From Oscillospiraceae bacterium UBA6370 (GTDB taxonomy: Bacteria; Bacillota; Clostridia; Oscillospirales; Oscillospiraceae): a stretch of 25,606 nt of DNA. The notes beneath the pieces were generated by a model, which was not told the origin of the DNA, did no database searches, and saw only the letters and a list, made by a program, of their open reading frames with translations. The stretch spans positions 1 to 25,606 of the forward strand of contig DJRC01000031.1 of the NCBI GenBank assembly GCA_002437735.1, read 5' to 3'. Of this stretch, positions 1-8,085 are shown one piece after another. How positions within the stretch are numbered: the first letter of the stretch is position 1; every line of letters begins with the position of its first letter. The position numbers and the translations under genes were made by a program.

Positions 1-947
<947 letters not shown>

Positions 948-959
948 AATAGACCGATC

Positions 960-1005
960 AACGCAGCGGGGACAGTATTCTACTGCCCCCGATTGCGGCG
1001 TTTTT
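960..1005 (+). terminator. Terminator-like or attenuator hairpin between dnaK and dnaJ
   Basis: An imperfect stem-loop: AACGC at 960-964 pairs with GCGTT at 998-1002. An inner CAGTA/TACTG helix is closed by a G-run/C-run helix with a bulged A. It is followed by five Ts (1001-1005). The T run is immediately followed by AGGAG (1006-1010), the dnaJ ribosome binding site. I infer partial termination that sets the DnaK:DnaJ ratio. Confidence 0.6.
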
Positions 1006-1018
1006 AGGAGCATAGTCT

Positions 1019-2158
1019 ATGGCTGAGAATAAAAGAGACTATTATGAGGTCCTCGGCGTCTCCAAGGGCGCTTCCGAGGAAGAGATCAAAAAAGCATACA
1101 AAAAGCTGGCGCGCAAGTACCACCCCGACATGAATCCCGGTGACAAGGAAGCCGAGGAGAAGTTCAAGGAGGTCAACGAGGCCAACGAGGTGCTCTCCGA
1201 TCCCGAGAAGAAGGCGCGCTACGACCAGTTCGGCTTTGCCGGCGTGGACCCGAGCTACGGCGCGGGAGCGGGCAGCGGAGCCTACAGCGCGGGCGGCTTC
1301 GACTTCGGCGACCTCGGCGACATCTTCGGCAGCTTTTTCGGGGGCGGCTTCGGCGGCACGCGGGCGAACCCCAACGCGCCGCAGCGCGGCGAGAGCCTGC
1401 GCACGAGCGTCACCATCAGCTTTGAGGAGGCCGCCTTCGGCTGCGAAAAGGAGATCAGCATCGAGCGCGTCGAGCAGTGCGACACCTGCCGCGGCACGGG
1501 CTGCGAAAAGGGAACGACCGCCGAGGTCTGCCCCGACTGCCGCGGCAGCGGCGTGGTCCAGCAGCGCCGCCAGACGCCGCTCGGCTTCATGTCCACCTCC
1601 GCGCCCTGCGGGCGCTGCGGCGGCAAGGGCAGGATCATCCACCAGCCCTGCAAGGCCTGCCACGGCAGCGGCCAGCTCCGCCGCCGCAAGACGCTCAAGG
1701 TCACCATTCCCGCGGGCATCGACAACGGGCAGACCATCTCCCTGCGCGGACAGGGCAACGCCGGCAGGAACGGCGGCCCGGCGGGCGATCTGCTGATCGT
1801 CATTGCCGTGCGTCCGCACGAGATCTTCCGCCGCGAGGGCACGAGCGTGCTGTGCGAGGCGCCCATCACCTTCACGCAGGCGGTGCTCGGCGCGGAGCTG
1901 GAGATCCCGACCATCGACGGCAAGGTGAAGTATTCCATCCCCGAGGGGACGCAGAGCGGCACGACCTTCCGCCTCAAGGGCAAGGGCATCCCCGGTCTGA
2001 ATGGCCGCGCGCGCGGCGACCAGTATGTGACCGTTTACATCGAGACCCCGCGCAACCTCAACCGCGAGCAGAAGGAGGCCCTGCGCAGGTTCAGCGACAC
2101 GCTCGGCGAGAGCAACTATGAGCAGCGCAAGAGCTTCTTCGGGAAATTCAAGCTATGA
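1019..2158 (+). CDS. dnaJ: Chaperone protein DnaJ (Hsp40)
   Basis: This 379-residue co-chaperone stimulates the DnaK ATPase and delivers unfolded substrates. The J domain is at residues 1-70 with the HPD triad at 35-37. A Gly/Phe-rich linker follows (roughly 75-115). The zinc-binding domain has all four canonical CxxCxGxG repeats (CDTCRGTG, CPDCRGSG, CGRCGGKG, CKACHGSG). The C-terminal substrate-binding domains end near KFKL. Full type I architecture and usual length. The start is set by AGGAG at 1006-1010, eight bases before the ATG. The stop overlaps the next gene by 4 bp (ATGA), implying translational coupling. Confidence 0.98.
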   Translation: MAENKRDYYEVLGVSKGASEEEIKKAYKKLARKYHPDMNPGDKEAEEKFKEVNEANEVLSDPEKKARYDQFGFAGVDPSYGAGAGSGAYSAGGFDFGDLGDIFGSFFGGGFGGTRANPNAPQRGESLRTSVTISFEEAAFGCEKEISIERVEQCDTCRGTGCEKGTTAEVCPDCRGSGVVQQRRQTPLGFMSTSAPCGRCGGKGRIIHQPCKACHGSGQLRRRKTLKVTIPAGIDNGQTISLRGQGNAGRNGGPAGDLLIVIAVRPHEIFRREGTSVLCEAPITFTQAVLGAELEIPTIDGKVKYSIPEGTQSGTTFRLKGKGIPGLNGRARGDQYVTVYIETPRNLNREQKEALRRFSDTLGESNYEQRKSFFGKFKL

Positions 2159-2991
2159 GAAACGGACATTTTATCACCGATTACCATTGTCATTCCACCG
2201 TCTCGCCCGACGGGCACAATACCATGCGCGAGATGGCGGAGGCCGCGGTGCGGCTCGGCGTAGACGATCTGTGCTTCACCGACCATGTCGAGCCCCTGCC
2301 GTGGGATCGCTGGAACGAACCGCCCAAGGCGAAGCACAGCTACGACTGGGCCCCCATGCTCGCGCAGTTCCGCGAGGCGCAGGAGGCCGTCGGCGGCCGC
2401 ATCAAGCTGCACATGGGCGCGGAGCTGGGTGAATGCTCCTTTGCTCCCGACGTGGCGGACAGCTTTCTGGACGACGCGCCGCCGCTGGACTTCACCATCG
2501 GCTCGGTCCATTGCTACCGCACGGCCTCGGGCGAGGTCAACGACCTCACCTGGATCACGAGCACCGATCCCACGGTGTGGTACGCCGCCTGCGAGAGCTA
2601 CTTTGAGGAGATGGAAAAGCTGATCGACTGGGGCCGCTTTCAGGTCCTCGGACACATCACCCTCCCGCTGCGCTGGGCGAAGGAGCTGCGCGGCGTGGAG
2701 CTGGATTTCGACCGCTACGAGGAGCAACTGCGCCATGTGATGCGCCGCGCCATCGAAAAGGGACTCGGCATCGAGTGCAACACCAACCGCGGCCATCTCC
2801 CCCTGCCGGACGGCAAATGGCTTAGGCTCTACCACGAGTTGGGTGGCGAGCTCATCACCCTCGGCAGCGACGCCCACACGCCGGAGTACATCTCCTGCGC
2901 GACGGAGGAGCGGCAGGAGCTGCTCAAGGACTGCGGTCTGCGCTACTTTGCAACCTACGACCGGAAAAAGCCCATTTTCCACAAAATTTAA
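2155..2991 (+). CDS. PHP-domain phosphoesterase, histidinol-phosphatase (HisJ/HisK)-like
   Basis: A 278-residue protein of the polymerase-and-histidinol-phosphatase superfamily, metal-dependent hydrolases with a distorted TIM barrel. Visible metal-ligand motifs are H11-x-H13 near the N-terminus (DYHCHST), FTDH at 41-44, GAELGE, SVHCY and SDAHTPE near the C-terminus. Length and motif order fit HisJ-type histidinol-phosphatases, which catalyse the penultimate step of histidine synthesis. No other his gene is nearby, so the substrate is uncertain. It overlaps dnaJ by 4 bp and is followed 17 bp later by rpiB, so it is probably co-transcribed with both. Family assignment is firm; the exact reaction is an inference. 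Confidence 0.85.
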   Translation: MRNGHFITDYHCHSTVSPDGHNTMREMAEAAVRLGVDDLCFTDHVEPLPWDRWNEPPKAKHSYDWAPMLAQFREAQEAVGGRIKLHMGAELGECSFAPDVADSFLDDAPPLDFTIGSVHCYRTASGEVNDLTWITSTDPTVWYAACESYFEEMEKLIDWGRFQVLGHITLPLRWAKELRGVELDFDRYEEQLRHVMRRAIEKGLGIECNTNRGHLPLPDGKWLRLYHELGGELITLGSDAHTPEYISCATEERQELLKDCGLRYFATYDRKKPIFHKI

Positions 2992-3008
2992 CGATAGGAG
3001 AACGAACG

Positions 3009-3446
3009 ATGAAAATTTCTCTCGGCTGCGACCACGGCGGCTACGCCCTCAAGGAGCACGTCAAGGCATATCTGGAGTCCAAGGGCCACGAGGTCGTGGA
3101 CTGCGGCACCTATTCCACCGACAGCTGCGACTATCCCATCTTCGGCGAGGCCGCGGCCCGTAAGGTCCAGAGCGGCGAGTGCGAGCGCGGCATCGTCATC
3201 TGCACCACCGGCATCGGCATTTCCATCGCCGCCAACAAGGTCAAGGGCATCCGCTGCGCGCTGTGCAGCGAGCCGCTGAGCGCGGAGATGACCCGCCGCC
3301 ACAACAACGCCAATATGCTCGCCATGGGCGCCGGCATGATCGGCAAAAATATGGCCGAGCGCATCGTTGAGGTCTTCCTCTCCACCGAATTCGAGGGCGG
3401 CCGCCACGAGCGCCGCGTCGGTCTGCTGAACGCCATCGAGGGCTGA
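3009..3446 (+). CDS. rpiB: Ribose-5-phosphate isomerase B
   Basis: A 145-residue RpiB/LacA/LacB-family sugar-phosphate isomerase interconverting ribose 5-phosphate and ribulose 5-phosphate in the non-oxidative pentose phosphate pathway. Family hallmarks are the CDHGG start motif (D8, H9), the catalytic cysteine C65 in the IVICTTGIG loop, and H98 in the RRHNNAN segment. Length is typical. AGGAG (2997-3001) lies before the ATG. A strong terminator follows the stop, so this gene ends the dnaK-dnaJ-PHP-rpiB run. A galactose-6-phosphate isomerase subunit is an alternative, but those occur as LacA/LacB pairs, which is not seen here. Confidence 0.93.
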   Translation: MKISLGCDHGGYALKEHVKAYLESKGHEVVDCGTYSTDSCDYPIFGEAAARKVQSGECERGIVICTTGIGISIAANKVKGIRCALCSEPLSAEMTRRHNNANMLAMGAGMIGKNMAERIVEVFLSTEFEGGRHERRVGLLNAIEG

Positions 3447-3462
3447 AACCTGAAAATTCGAT

Positions 3463-3505
3463 GAAAATCAACAGGAATTTACGAATTCTTGTTGATTTTC
3501 TTTTT
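3463..3505 (+). terminator. Rho-independent terminator after rpiB
   Basis: A 17-bp stem: 3463-3479 pairs with 3484-3500, with one G.U pair and a TACG loop. It is followed by a run of five Ts (3501-3505). This is the clearest terminator in the window and closes the dnaK-rpiB unit. Confidence 0.93.
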
Positions 3506-3520
3506 CCATGCTTGTAAAAT
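3492..3520 (+). promoter_or_regulatory. Putative promoter for the DUF4015-type gene, overlapping the rpiB terminator
   Basis: TTGATT (3492-3497) and TAAAAT (3515-3520) are separated by exactly 17 bp. The -35 box lies within the right arm of the rpiB terminator stem. Predicted transcription would start near 3527, after the possible upstream start at 3519 but before the AGGTGA ribosome binding site at 3541-3546. Confidence 0.55.
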
Positions 3521-3551
3521 GTCCGTACAGTTTGAAAGGCAGGTGAGACGG

Positions 3552-4631
3552 ATGCCATCGACAAAGGGATACCGCAGCTACCACGGCAAGGGCGGCGCGG
3601 GACGGATCGTTCTGATCGTTCTGCTGTGCCTAATTCTGCTCGCAGCGGTCGGCTTTCTGGTTCTGCAGCGCTACGCGGTGTATGGCTCCGACGGCAGCAT
3701 CCGTTTTGACCTGCCCTGGAAGCAGACCGAGGAGCCGTCCGACCCCTCCGCGCCCGACGGCGCGAGCCGGACGCCAGATACTTCCGGCAATAGCCCCGAC
3801 GTCATCATTGACGAGCCAGAGCCGCCGGCCAAGCCGGAGCTTACGGAGCTTCACGGCGCCGAGCTGAGCGAGAGCGTGCTGCGCGGCAGCGCGGACGCGG
3901 CTCTTGCCGCGATTCCCGAGGGCGCAAACGCCGTCGCGCTGCGCGTGAAAAACGCACGGGGCGAGCTGCTGTACGCCTCCGCCCTGCAGGAGGCCATCGA
4001 CGTCAATGCCGTCAAGGGCGGCAGCGGCGCGAACGCCGTCATTGAGGCGCTGACCGGGAGCGAGGTCTACACCATCGCCCGCATCAACGCCACGCACGAC
4101 AGCCTCTATTCCTTTGCCCATATGGCCGACGCCGGTGTGCTGCAGCTCAACTACGCCGGCTACATCTGGTACGATCCCGACAGCACCTTCTATCTTGCGC
4201 CGGAAAAGAGCGCCGCGCAGCAGTACATCGTCTCCGTCGCGCGCGAATGTGCAGAGCTTGGCTTTGACGAGCTGCTTTTTGACGAGTTCGGCTATCCCAC
4301 CCGCGGGCGGCTCAACAACATTGACGAATCCGCGCGCACACTCTCCAAGAGCGCCGCGCTCGCGCAGCTCGCGGAGGAGCTGCGCAGCGGGACAGAGGCA
4401 TACGGCGTCCGCCTTTCCGTGCAGCTTGACGCGGCAACTGTGCTCGCCGGCGGAAACGAGACGGCGGGGCAGGACCTCGCCGCGCTTGCCGCGGTCTTCG
4501 ACCGCATCTATGTGGAAACGACGGCGGAGCAGCTCCCCGCGCTCACCGTGGCTCTGGAGTCGTATGACGCCGAGTTGGTGCCCATTCTCAGCGAAGCGCC
4601 CGCTTCGGGCAGCTATCTGCTGACAGCCTGA
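3552..4631 (+). CDS. Membrane-anchored putative glycoside hydrolase (DUF4015-like)
   Basis: A 359-residue protein with a basic N-terminus, one hydrophobic segment at about residues 18-39 (GRIVLIVLLCLILLAAVGF), a Pro/Ser/Glu-rich spacer, and an extracytoplasmic domain. The arrangement suggests a surface-anchored enzyme. The outer domain has the alternating strand/helix pattern and the GFDELLFDEFGYPT segment typical of DUF4015 putative glycoside hydrolases, a TIM-barrel family of unproven substrate. I chose the ATG at 3552 because AGGTGA (3541-3546) matches the extended anti-Shine-Dalgarno site at good spacing; an in-frame ATG at 3519 lies upstream of the predicted transcription start. It is likely monocistronic, with its own promoter and a terminator at 4636. 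Cell-wall glycan is a guess for the substrate. Confidence 0.75.
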   Translation: MPSTKGYRSYHGKGGAGRIVLIVLLCLILLAAVGFLVLQRYAVYGSDGSIRFDLPWKQTEEPSDPSAPDGASRTPDTSGNSPDVIIDEPEPPAKPELTELHGAELSESVLRGSADAALAAIPEGANAVALRVKNARGELLYASALQEAIDVNAVKGGSGANAVIEALTGSEVYTIARINATHDSLYSFAHMADAGVLQLNYAGYIWYDPDSTFYLAPEKSAAQQYIVSVARECAELGFDELLFDEFGYPTRGRLNNIDESARTLSKSAALAQLAEELRSGTEAYGVRLSVQLDAATVLAGGNETAGQDLAALAAVFDRIYVETTAEQLPALTVALESYDAELVPILSEAPASGSYLLTA

Positions 4632-4635
4632 AGAT

Positions 4636-4672
4636 AAAACGGAACGGTAAGCGCCGCTTACCGTTCCGTTTT
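4636..4672. terminator. Bidirectional terminator between convergent genes
   Basis: A perfect 18-bp inverted repeat (4636-4653 with 4655-4672) with a single-base centre. The arms begin with AAAA and end with TTTT, so the hairpin has a U-tract on both strands. It serves the DUF4015-like gene (+) and the metallo-hydrolase gene (-). Confidence 0.93.
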
Positions 4673-4682
4673 CTTGTATCGC

Positions 4683-5459
4683 TCAGACCTCAAAGGTCTC
4701 TCCGTCCGCCGTGATGCGCACAACGCGCGCGGCAAGCGCGGGATATGCCGCGCGGAAGCGGTCGATGGCTTCGAACCTTTTCCACAGGTGCATGGGGAAG
4801 GCGTGGAGGACCTCGACGTTCTTCAGCAGCCATTCCAGCCCGAGCCCCTCGGCTCCCTCGCCGAGACGCGGGTCGAGCGGCGCCATCGCCGCCGTGATCG
4901 CGGGCGCGATGCCGTTGTCCGCCGCCTCGTCGCGCACGGCGGAGGCGAGCTTTTCCATGGCGGCCTTATAGTGGACGGCCATATTATTGCAGTAGGCCTT
5001 GCCCTCGCTCTCCCAATGCCACCAGTTCAGGTCGCCGCCGTGATAGACCATTTTCCCCTCAGCGCGGAGCAGGTAGGCGTTGCCGATGTCGGTGGACTTG
5101 ATGGCGCGGATGCTCAGCTCCTCGCCCGCGGCCTCCGTGAGCAGAATGCTGTCGGGCCGCAGAACGGTCGTGCGGGCAAAGGCCTCGTCGGAGATGCCCA
5201 GCCACTTGCGGCGGCGCTCGGTTAGGCGCGTGTCGCGCGAGACGAAAAACTGCGTGAGCGGGTACTGCTCCAGCAGGCCGAACACCTTCCCGTCAAAATG
5301 GTCCTCATGGCTGTGGCTGGAAAAGACCAGCAGCGGCTTTTCGGGATCGAGCGGCGGCAGCGTACCGGTGTAGTCCGGCTCATAAACGTAGTCGAACAGC
5401 GTATAAAACCTGTCCCACTCAACGAGAAACGCGCTGTGGGCGATGAATGTGATCTTCAT
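4683..5459 (-). CDS. MBL-fold metallo-hydrolase (UlaG/YcbL-like, substrate unknown)
   Basis: A 258-residue metallo-beta-lactamase-fold protein. The zinc motif reads SHSHEDH, giving H49-x-H51-x-D53-H54. Later candidate ligands sit in STDIGNAYLL and YHGGDLNWWHWE. The N-terminus (MKITFIAHSAFLVE) matches the usual first strands of small stand-alone MBL hydrolases. An open frame extends upstream to 5705, but the start at 5459 is preferred: AAGGAG lies 8 bases before it (5468-5473) and the promoter at 5489-5517 would exclude a longer form. It is transcribed divergently from the radical SAM gene. Substrate cannot be read from the sequence. Confidence 0.85.
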   Translation of the reverse strand: MKITFIAHSAFLVEWDRFYTLFDYVYEPDYTGTLPPLDPEKPLLVFSSHSHEDHFDGKVFGLLEQYPLTQFFVSRDTRLTERRRKWLGISDEAFARTTVLRPDSILLTEAAGEELSIRAIKSTDIGNAYLLRAEGKMVYHGGDLNWWHWESEGKAYCNNMAVHYKAAMEKLASAVRDEAADNGIAPAITAAMAPLDPRLGEGAEGLGLEWLLKNVEVLHAFPMHLWKRFEAIDRFRAAYPALAARVVRITADGETFEV

Positions 5460-5488
5460 GGGAGGGACTCCTTTGCTTAGGTGCCGCC

Positions 5489-5517
5489 ATTGTAGCAGAA
5501 AAACTCCGTATTGGCAA
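5489..5517 (-). promoter_or_regulatory. Promoter for the MBL-fold gene
   Basis: Read on the minus strand, TTGCCA (5512-5517) and TACAAT (5489-5494) are separated by 17 bp, close to the vegetative sigma-A consensus. Its -35 box shares six positions (5512-5516 fully) with the opposing promoter box at 5511-5516. Confidence 0.78.
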
Positions 5518-5539
5518 GGGCGCGGCATTGTGCTATACT
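5511..5539 (+). promoter_or_regulatory. Promoter for the radical SAM/SPASM gene
   Basis: TTGGCA (5511-5516), 17-bp spacer, TATACT (5534-5539). Transcription should start near 5546, about 23 bases before the ATG. The -35 box overlaps that of the divergent MBL-fold gene. Confidence 0.8.
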
Positions 5540-5568
5540 GAAAAAAATATGGGCAGGAGAGGGCAGAG

Positions 5569-6402
5569 ATGCTGAAAAAGGCGTACATTGAGATCACGAA
5601 CCGCTGCAATCTGCGCTGCACATTCTGTCCCGGCACGAGGCGCGCGCCGCGCACGATGTCTCCCGCCGAATTCGACGGCGTGCTGGAGAAGCTGCAGGGC
5701 AGCATTTCCTATGTTTACCTGCACGTCATGGGCGAACCGCTGAGCCATCCGCAGCTCGCAGAGCTGCTCTCCCTCGCCGCGGCACGGGAGATGAGGGTCT
5801 GCATCACGACGAACGGCACGCTCCTCGCGCGGCAGACGGAGACGTTGCTCGCGGCCCCCACGCTCCACAAGGTCAGCGTCTCGCTCCACAGCTTTGAGGG
5901 GAACGACGGCGCGCGGGAGCGCGAGCGGCAGTATCTAGAGGATGTCTGGGCCTTTGCCGACCGCGCCGCCGCACAGGGCGTCATCGTCGCGCTGCGGCTG
6001 TGGAACGAGGGCGGCGCGGAGACGCGCAACGGCGCGATCGAAGCCTTTCTTCACGAAAAATGCCCCGGCGAGTGGCCCGAGCCGCGCGGCGGCAGCTTCC
6101 GCCTGCGGGACAATTTGTATCTTGAGCGCGCGAAAAAATTCGACTGGCCCGACCTCGGCGCGCGGGAGCGCGGCACGCAGTTCTGCTACGGTCTGCGCGA
6201 CCAGCTCGGCGTGCTTGCCGACGGCACGGCGGTGCCGTGCTGTCTCGACCACGAGGGCGATATCGCGCTGGGGAATTTGTTTACGCAGCCGCTGGCGGAG
6301 ATTTTGCAGAGCGAGCGCGCGTGCGCGCTGCGCGAGGGCTTTTCGCGCCGCTGTCCGAGCGAGGCGCTCTGCCGCCGCTGCGGCTTCGCCGCGCGCTTTT
6401 GA
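5569..6402 (+). CDS. Radical SAM/SPASM domain protein
   Basis: A 277-residue radical S-adenosylmethionine enzyme. The N-terminal C13-x3-C17-x2-C20 motif (NRCNLRCTFC) binds the catalytic 4Fe-4S cluster. A SPASM-type cysteine set follows near the C-terminus: C206, C224-C225, C262, C268, C271, in a VLADGTAVPCCLDHEGDIALGN context typical of COG0535 proteins. SPASM members often modify peptides or anaerobic-metabolism enzymes through auxiliary Fe-S clusters. No small precursor peptide gene is visible beside it, so a RiPP role is not supported. It is transcribed from its own promoter at 5511-5539, with mutY starting 14 bp after its stop, probably in the same transcript. Confidence 0.88.
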   Translation: MLKKAYIEITNRCNLRCTFCPGTRRAPRTMSPAEFDGVLEKLQGSISYVYLHVMGEPLSHPQLAELLSLAAAREMRVCITTNGTLLARQTETLLAAPTLHKVSVSLHSFEGNDGARERERQYLEDVWAFADRAAAQGVIVALRLWNEGGAETRNGAIEAFLHEKCPGEWPEPRGGSFRLRDNLYLERAKKFDWPDLGARERGTQFCYGLRDQLGVLADGTAVPCCLDHEGDIALGNLFTQPLAEILQSERACALREGFSRRCPSEALCRRCGFAARF

Positions 6403-6416
6403 CCGATAGGAGAAGC

Positions 6417-7511
6417 ATGAACGAACAGGAACGACTCAACGCCCTCACCGTGCCGCTGCTGACGTGGTACGATATCCACAAGCGCGTCCTGCCGTGGCGC
6501 GGCATCCGCGATCCTTACCGCATCTGGGTGTCGGAGATCATGCTGCAGCAGACGCGCGTGCAGACGGTGCTGGACTACTATGCCCGCTTTATGGCGGAGC
6601 TGCCCGACGTGTACGCGCTCGCGGCGGTGAACGAGGAGCGGCTTTTCAAGCTCTGGGAGGGGCTGGGCTACTACTCCCGCGCGCGGAACCTGCACCGCGC
6701 GGCGCAGGTGCTCGTAAACGACTGCGGCGGGGAATTTCCCCGCACGCGCAAGGAGCTTCTGCGTCTCCCCGGCGTCGGCGACTATACGGCGAGCGCCATC
6801 GCCTCCATCGCCTTCGGTGAGCCGGAGCCTGCGGTGGACGGCAATCTCCTGCGCGTCGCCGCCCGGGTCGGCGGCATCGCGGAGGACATCATGGATGCGG
6901 GAGTGCGCAAGAAATTCCGCGCCATGCTCGCCAAAAGCATCGACCGTGAGCGTCCCGGCGAATGGAACCAGGCGATGATGGATCTCGGTGCGACGGTTTG
7001 CCTGCCGAACGGCGCGCCGCTGTGCGAAAAATGCCCCGCCCGCGCCTTCTGCGCGGCGTACCAAAACGGCATGACCGATGTGCTCCCCGTGCGCGCGGCG
7101 AAAAAGCCGCGCCGCATCGAGGAACGGACTGTGTTCCTGCTCGTGCGGGACGGCAGGCTCGCCCTGCGCAAGCGTCCCGCCAAGGGACTGCTCGCGGGGC
7201 TGTGGGAGCTTCCGAACGTCCCCGGGAATCTCGACGAGGCCGGGGCGGCCATTGCGCTCGCACAATGGGGGCTGACGGCGCGGACGCTCACACCGGCCGG
7301 CGCGGCGAAGCATATTTTTTCCCATGTGGAATGGGATATGCACGGCTATCTTGCCATGGTACATGGCGAGAACGACGAATTTCTCTGGGCGGACGGCGCG
7401 GCGCTACACAGCGCGGCGATCCCCTCGGCATTCCGATACTACTTCGACACGGCGGTCCGGTGGCTCGCCGCACAACAGGGAGGAACCGATCATGGCACAG
7501 CTTTACTTTAA
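6417..7511 (+). CDS. mutY: Adenine DNA glycosylase MutY
   Basis: A 364-residue base-excision-repair enzyme that removes adenine mispaired with 8-oxoguanine. The catalytic glutamate is E40 in the WVSEIMLQQT motif. A helix-hairpin-helix LPGVGDYTA segment follows, and the catalytic aspartate is D141 (PAVDGN). The Fe-S cysteines are C195-x7-C203-x2-C206-x5-C212; the first spacing is one residue longer than the classical C-x6-C. A NUDIX-like 8-oxoG recognition domain covers about residues 230-360. The frame is open further upstream, but ATG 6417 is preceded by ATAGGAG (6407-6413) and gives the standard N-terminus. The 3' end overlaps tdk by 20 bp. Confidence 0.95.
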   Translation: MNEQERLNALTVPLLTWYDIHKRVLPWRGIRDPYRIWVSEIMLQQTRVQTVLDYYARFMAELPDVYALAAVNEERLFKLWEGLGYYSRARNLHRAAQVLVNDCGGEFPRTRKELLRLPGVGDYTASAIASIAFGEPEPAVDGNLLRVAARVGGIAEDIMDAGVRKKFRAMLAKSIDRERPGEWNQAMMDLGATVCLPNGAPLCEKCPARAFCAAYQNGMTDVLPVRAAKKPRRIEERTVFLLVRDGRLALRKRPAKGLLAGLWELPNVPGNLDEAGAAIALAQWGLTARTLTPAGAAKHIFSHVEWDMHGYLAMVHGENDEFLWADGAALHSAAIPSAFRYYFDTAVRWLAAQQGGTDHGTALL

Positions 7512-8085
7512 GTACGGCGCGATGGGCTCGAGCAAGACCGCGAACGCGCTCATGGCACGCTTCAACTACGAGGAGCGCGGGCAGCAGACGCTGCTCGTCA
7601 AGCCTCAGCTCGACACGCGCGACGGCGACCACATGGTCCACTCGCGCATCGGGCTGGAGTTCCCCTGCGTCTATTTCCACGAGATGCGCGAGATGGGGGA
7701 GGACGAGCTGAAGAAGAACGCCTGCATCATCGTCGATGAGGCGCAGTTCCTCACGCGCGAGGAGGTCATGTACCTCGTCCATCTGGTGGACGACTGCGGC
7801 ATCCCCGTGATGTGCTACGGTCTGCGCGCGGACTTCCGCGGCGAGTTGTTCCCCGGCAGCTATGAGCTGCTCGTGATGGCGGACAAGCTCGAGGAGGTCA
7901 AAACGATCTGCTGGTGCGGCAAGAAGGCGGCGTTCAACGCCCGCTTCGACGCGAACGGCAAAGTCCTCAAGGAGGGCGAGCAGGTCGTGCTCGGCGCAAA
8001 CGACCAGTATATCGGTCTGTGCCGCCGCCATTGGATGGCCGGCGACCTCGGCCCCGACTTCAACGGACAGGGGACGGGCGACTGA
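7492..8085 (+). CDS. tdk: Thymidine kinase (type II)
   Basis: A 197-residue enzyme phosphorylating thymidine to dTMP with ATP in the salvage pathway. The P-loop GAMGSSKT is at residues 9-16, the Walker-B-like IIVDEAQFL follows, and the zinc-binding lasso region has ICWCGKKA and CRRHW pairs. Length is typical for the TK1-like family. GGGAGG (7478-7483) lies 8 bases before ATG 7492, inside the 3' end of mutY. The stop overlaps the next start as TGATG, so translation of mutY, tdk and the downstream radical SAM gene is likely coupled. Confidence 0.96.
   Translation: MAQLYFKYGAMGSSKTANALMARFNYEERGQQTLLVKPQLDTRDGDHMVHSRIGLEFPCVYFHEMREMGEDELKKNACIIVDEAQFLTREEVMYLVHLVDDCGIPVMCYGLRADFRGELFPGSYELLVMADKLEEVKTICWCGKKAAFNARFDANGKVLKEGEQVVLGANDQYIGLCRRHWMAGDLGPDFNGQGTGD

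Noticed and set aside
5460..5705. A longer N-terminus for the minus-strand MBL-fold gene starting at 5705.
   Set aside because: It would read through the divergent promoter region and the coding start of the radical SAM gene; the start at 5459 has a good ribosome binding site and gives the normal family N-terminus.
6999..7052. MutY iron-sulfur motif with seven rather than six residues between the first two cysteines, considered as a defect.
   Set aside because: All four cysteines are present, and a one-residue longer first loop of the CLPNGAP type is, to my knowledge, common in clostridial MutY proteins.
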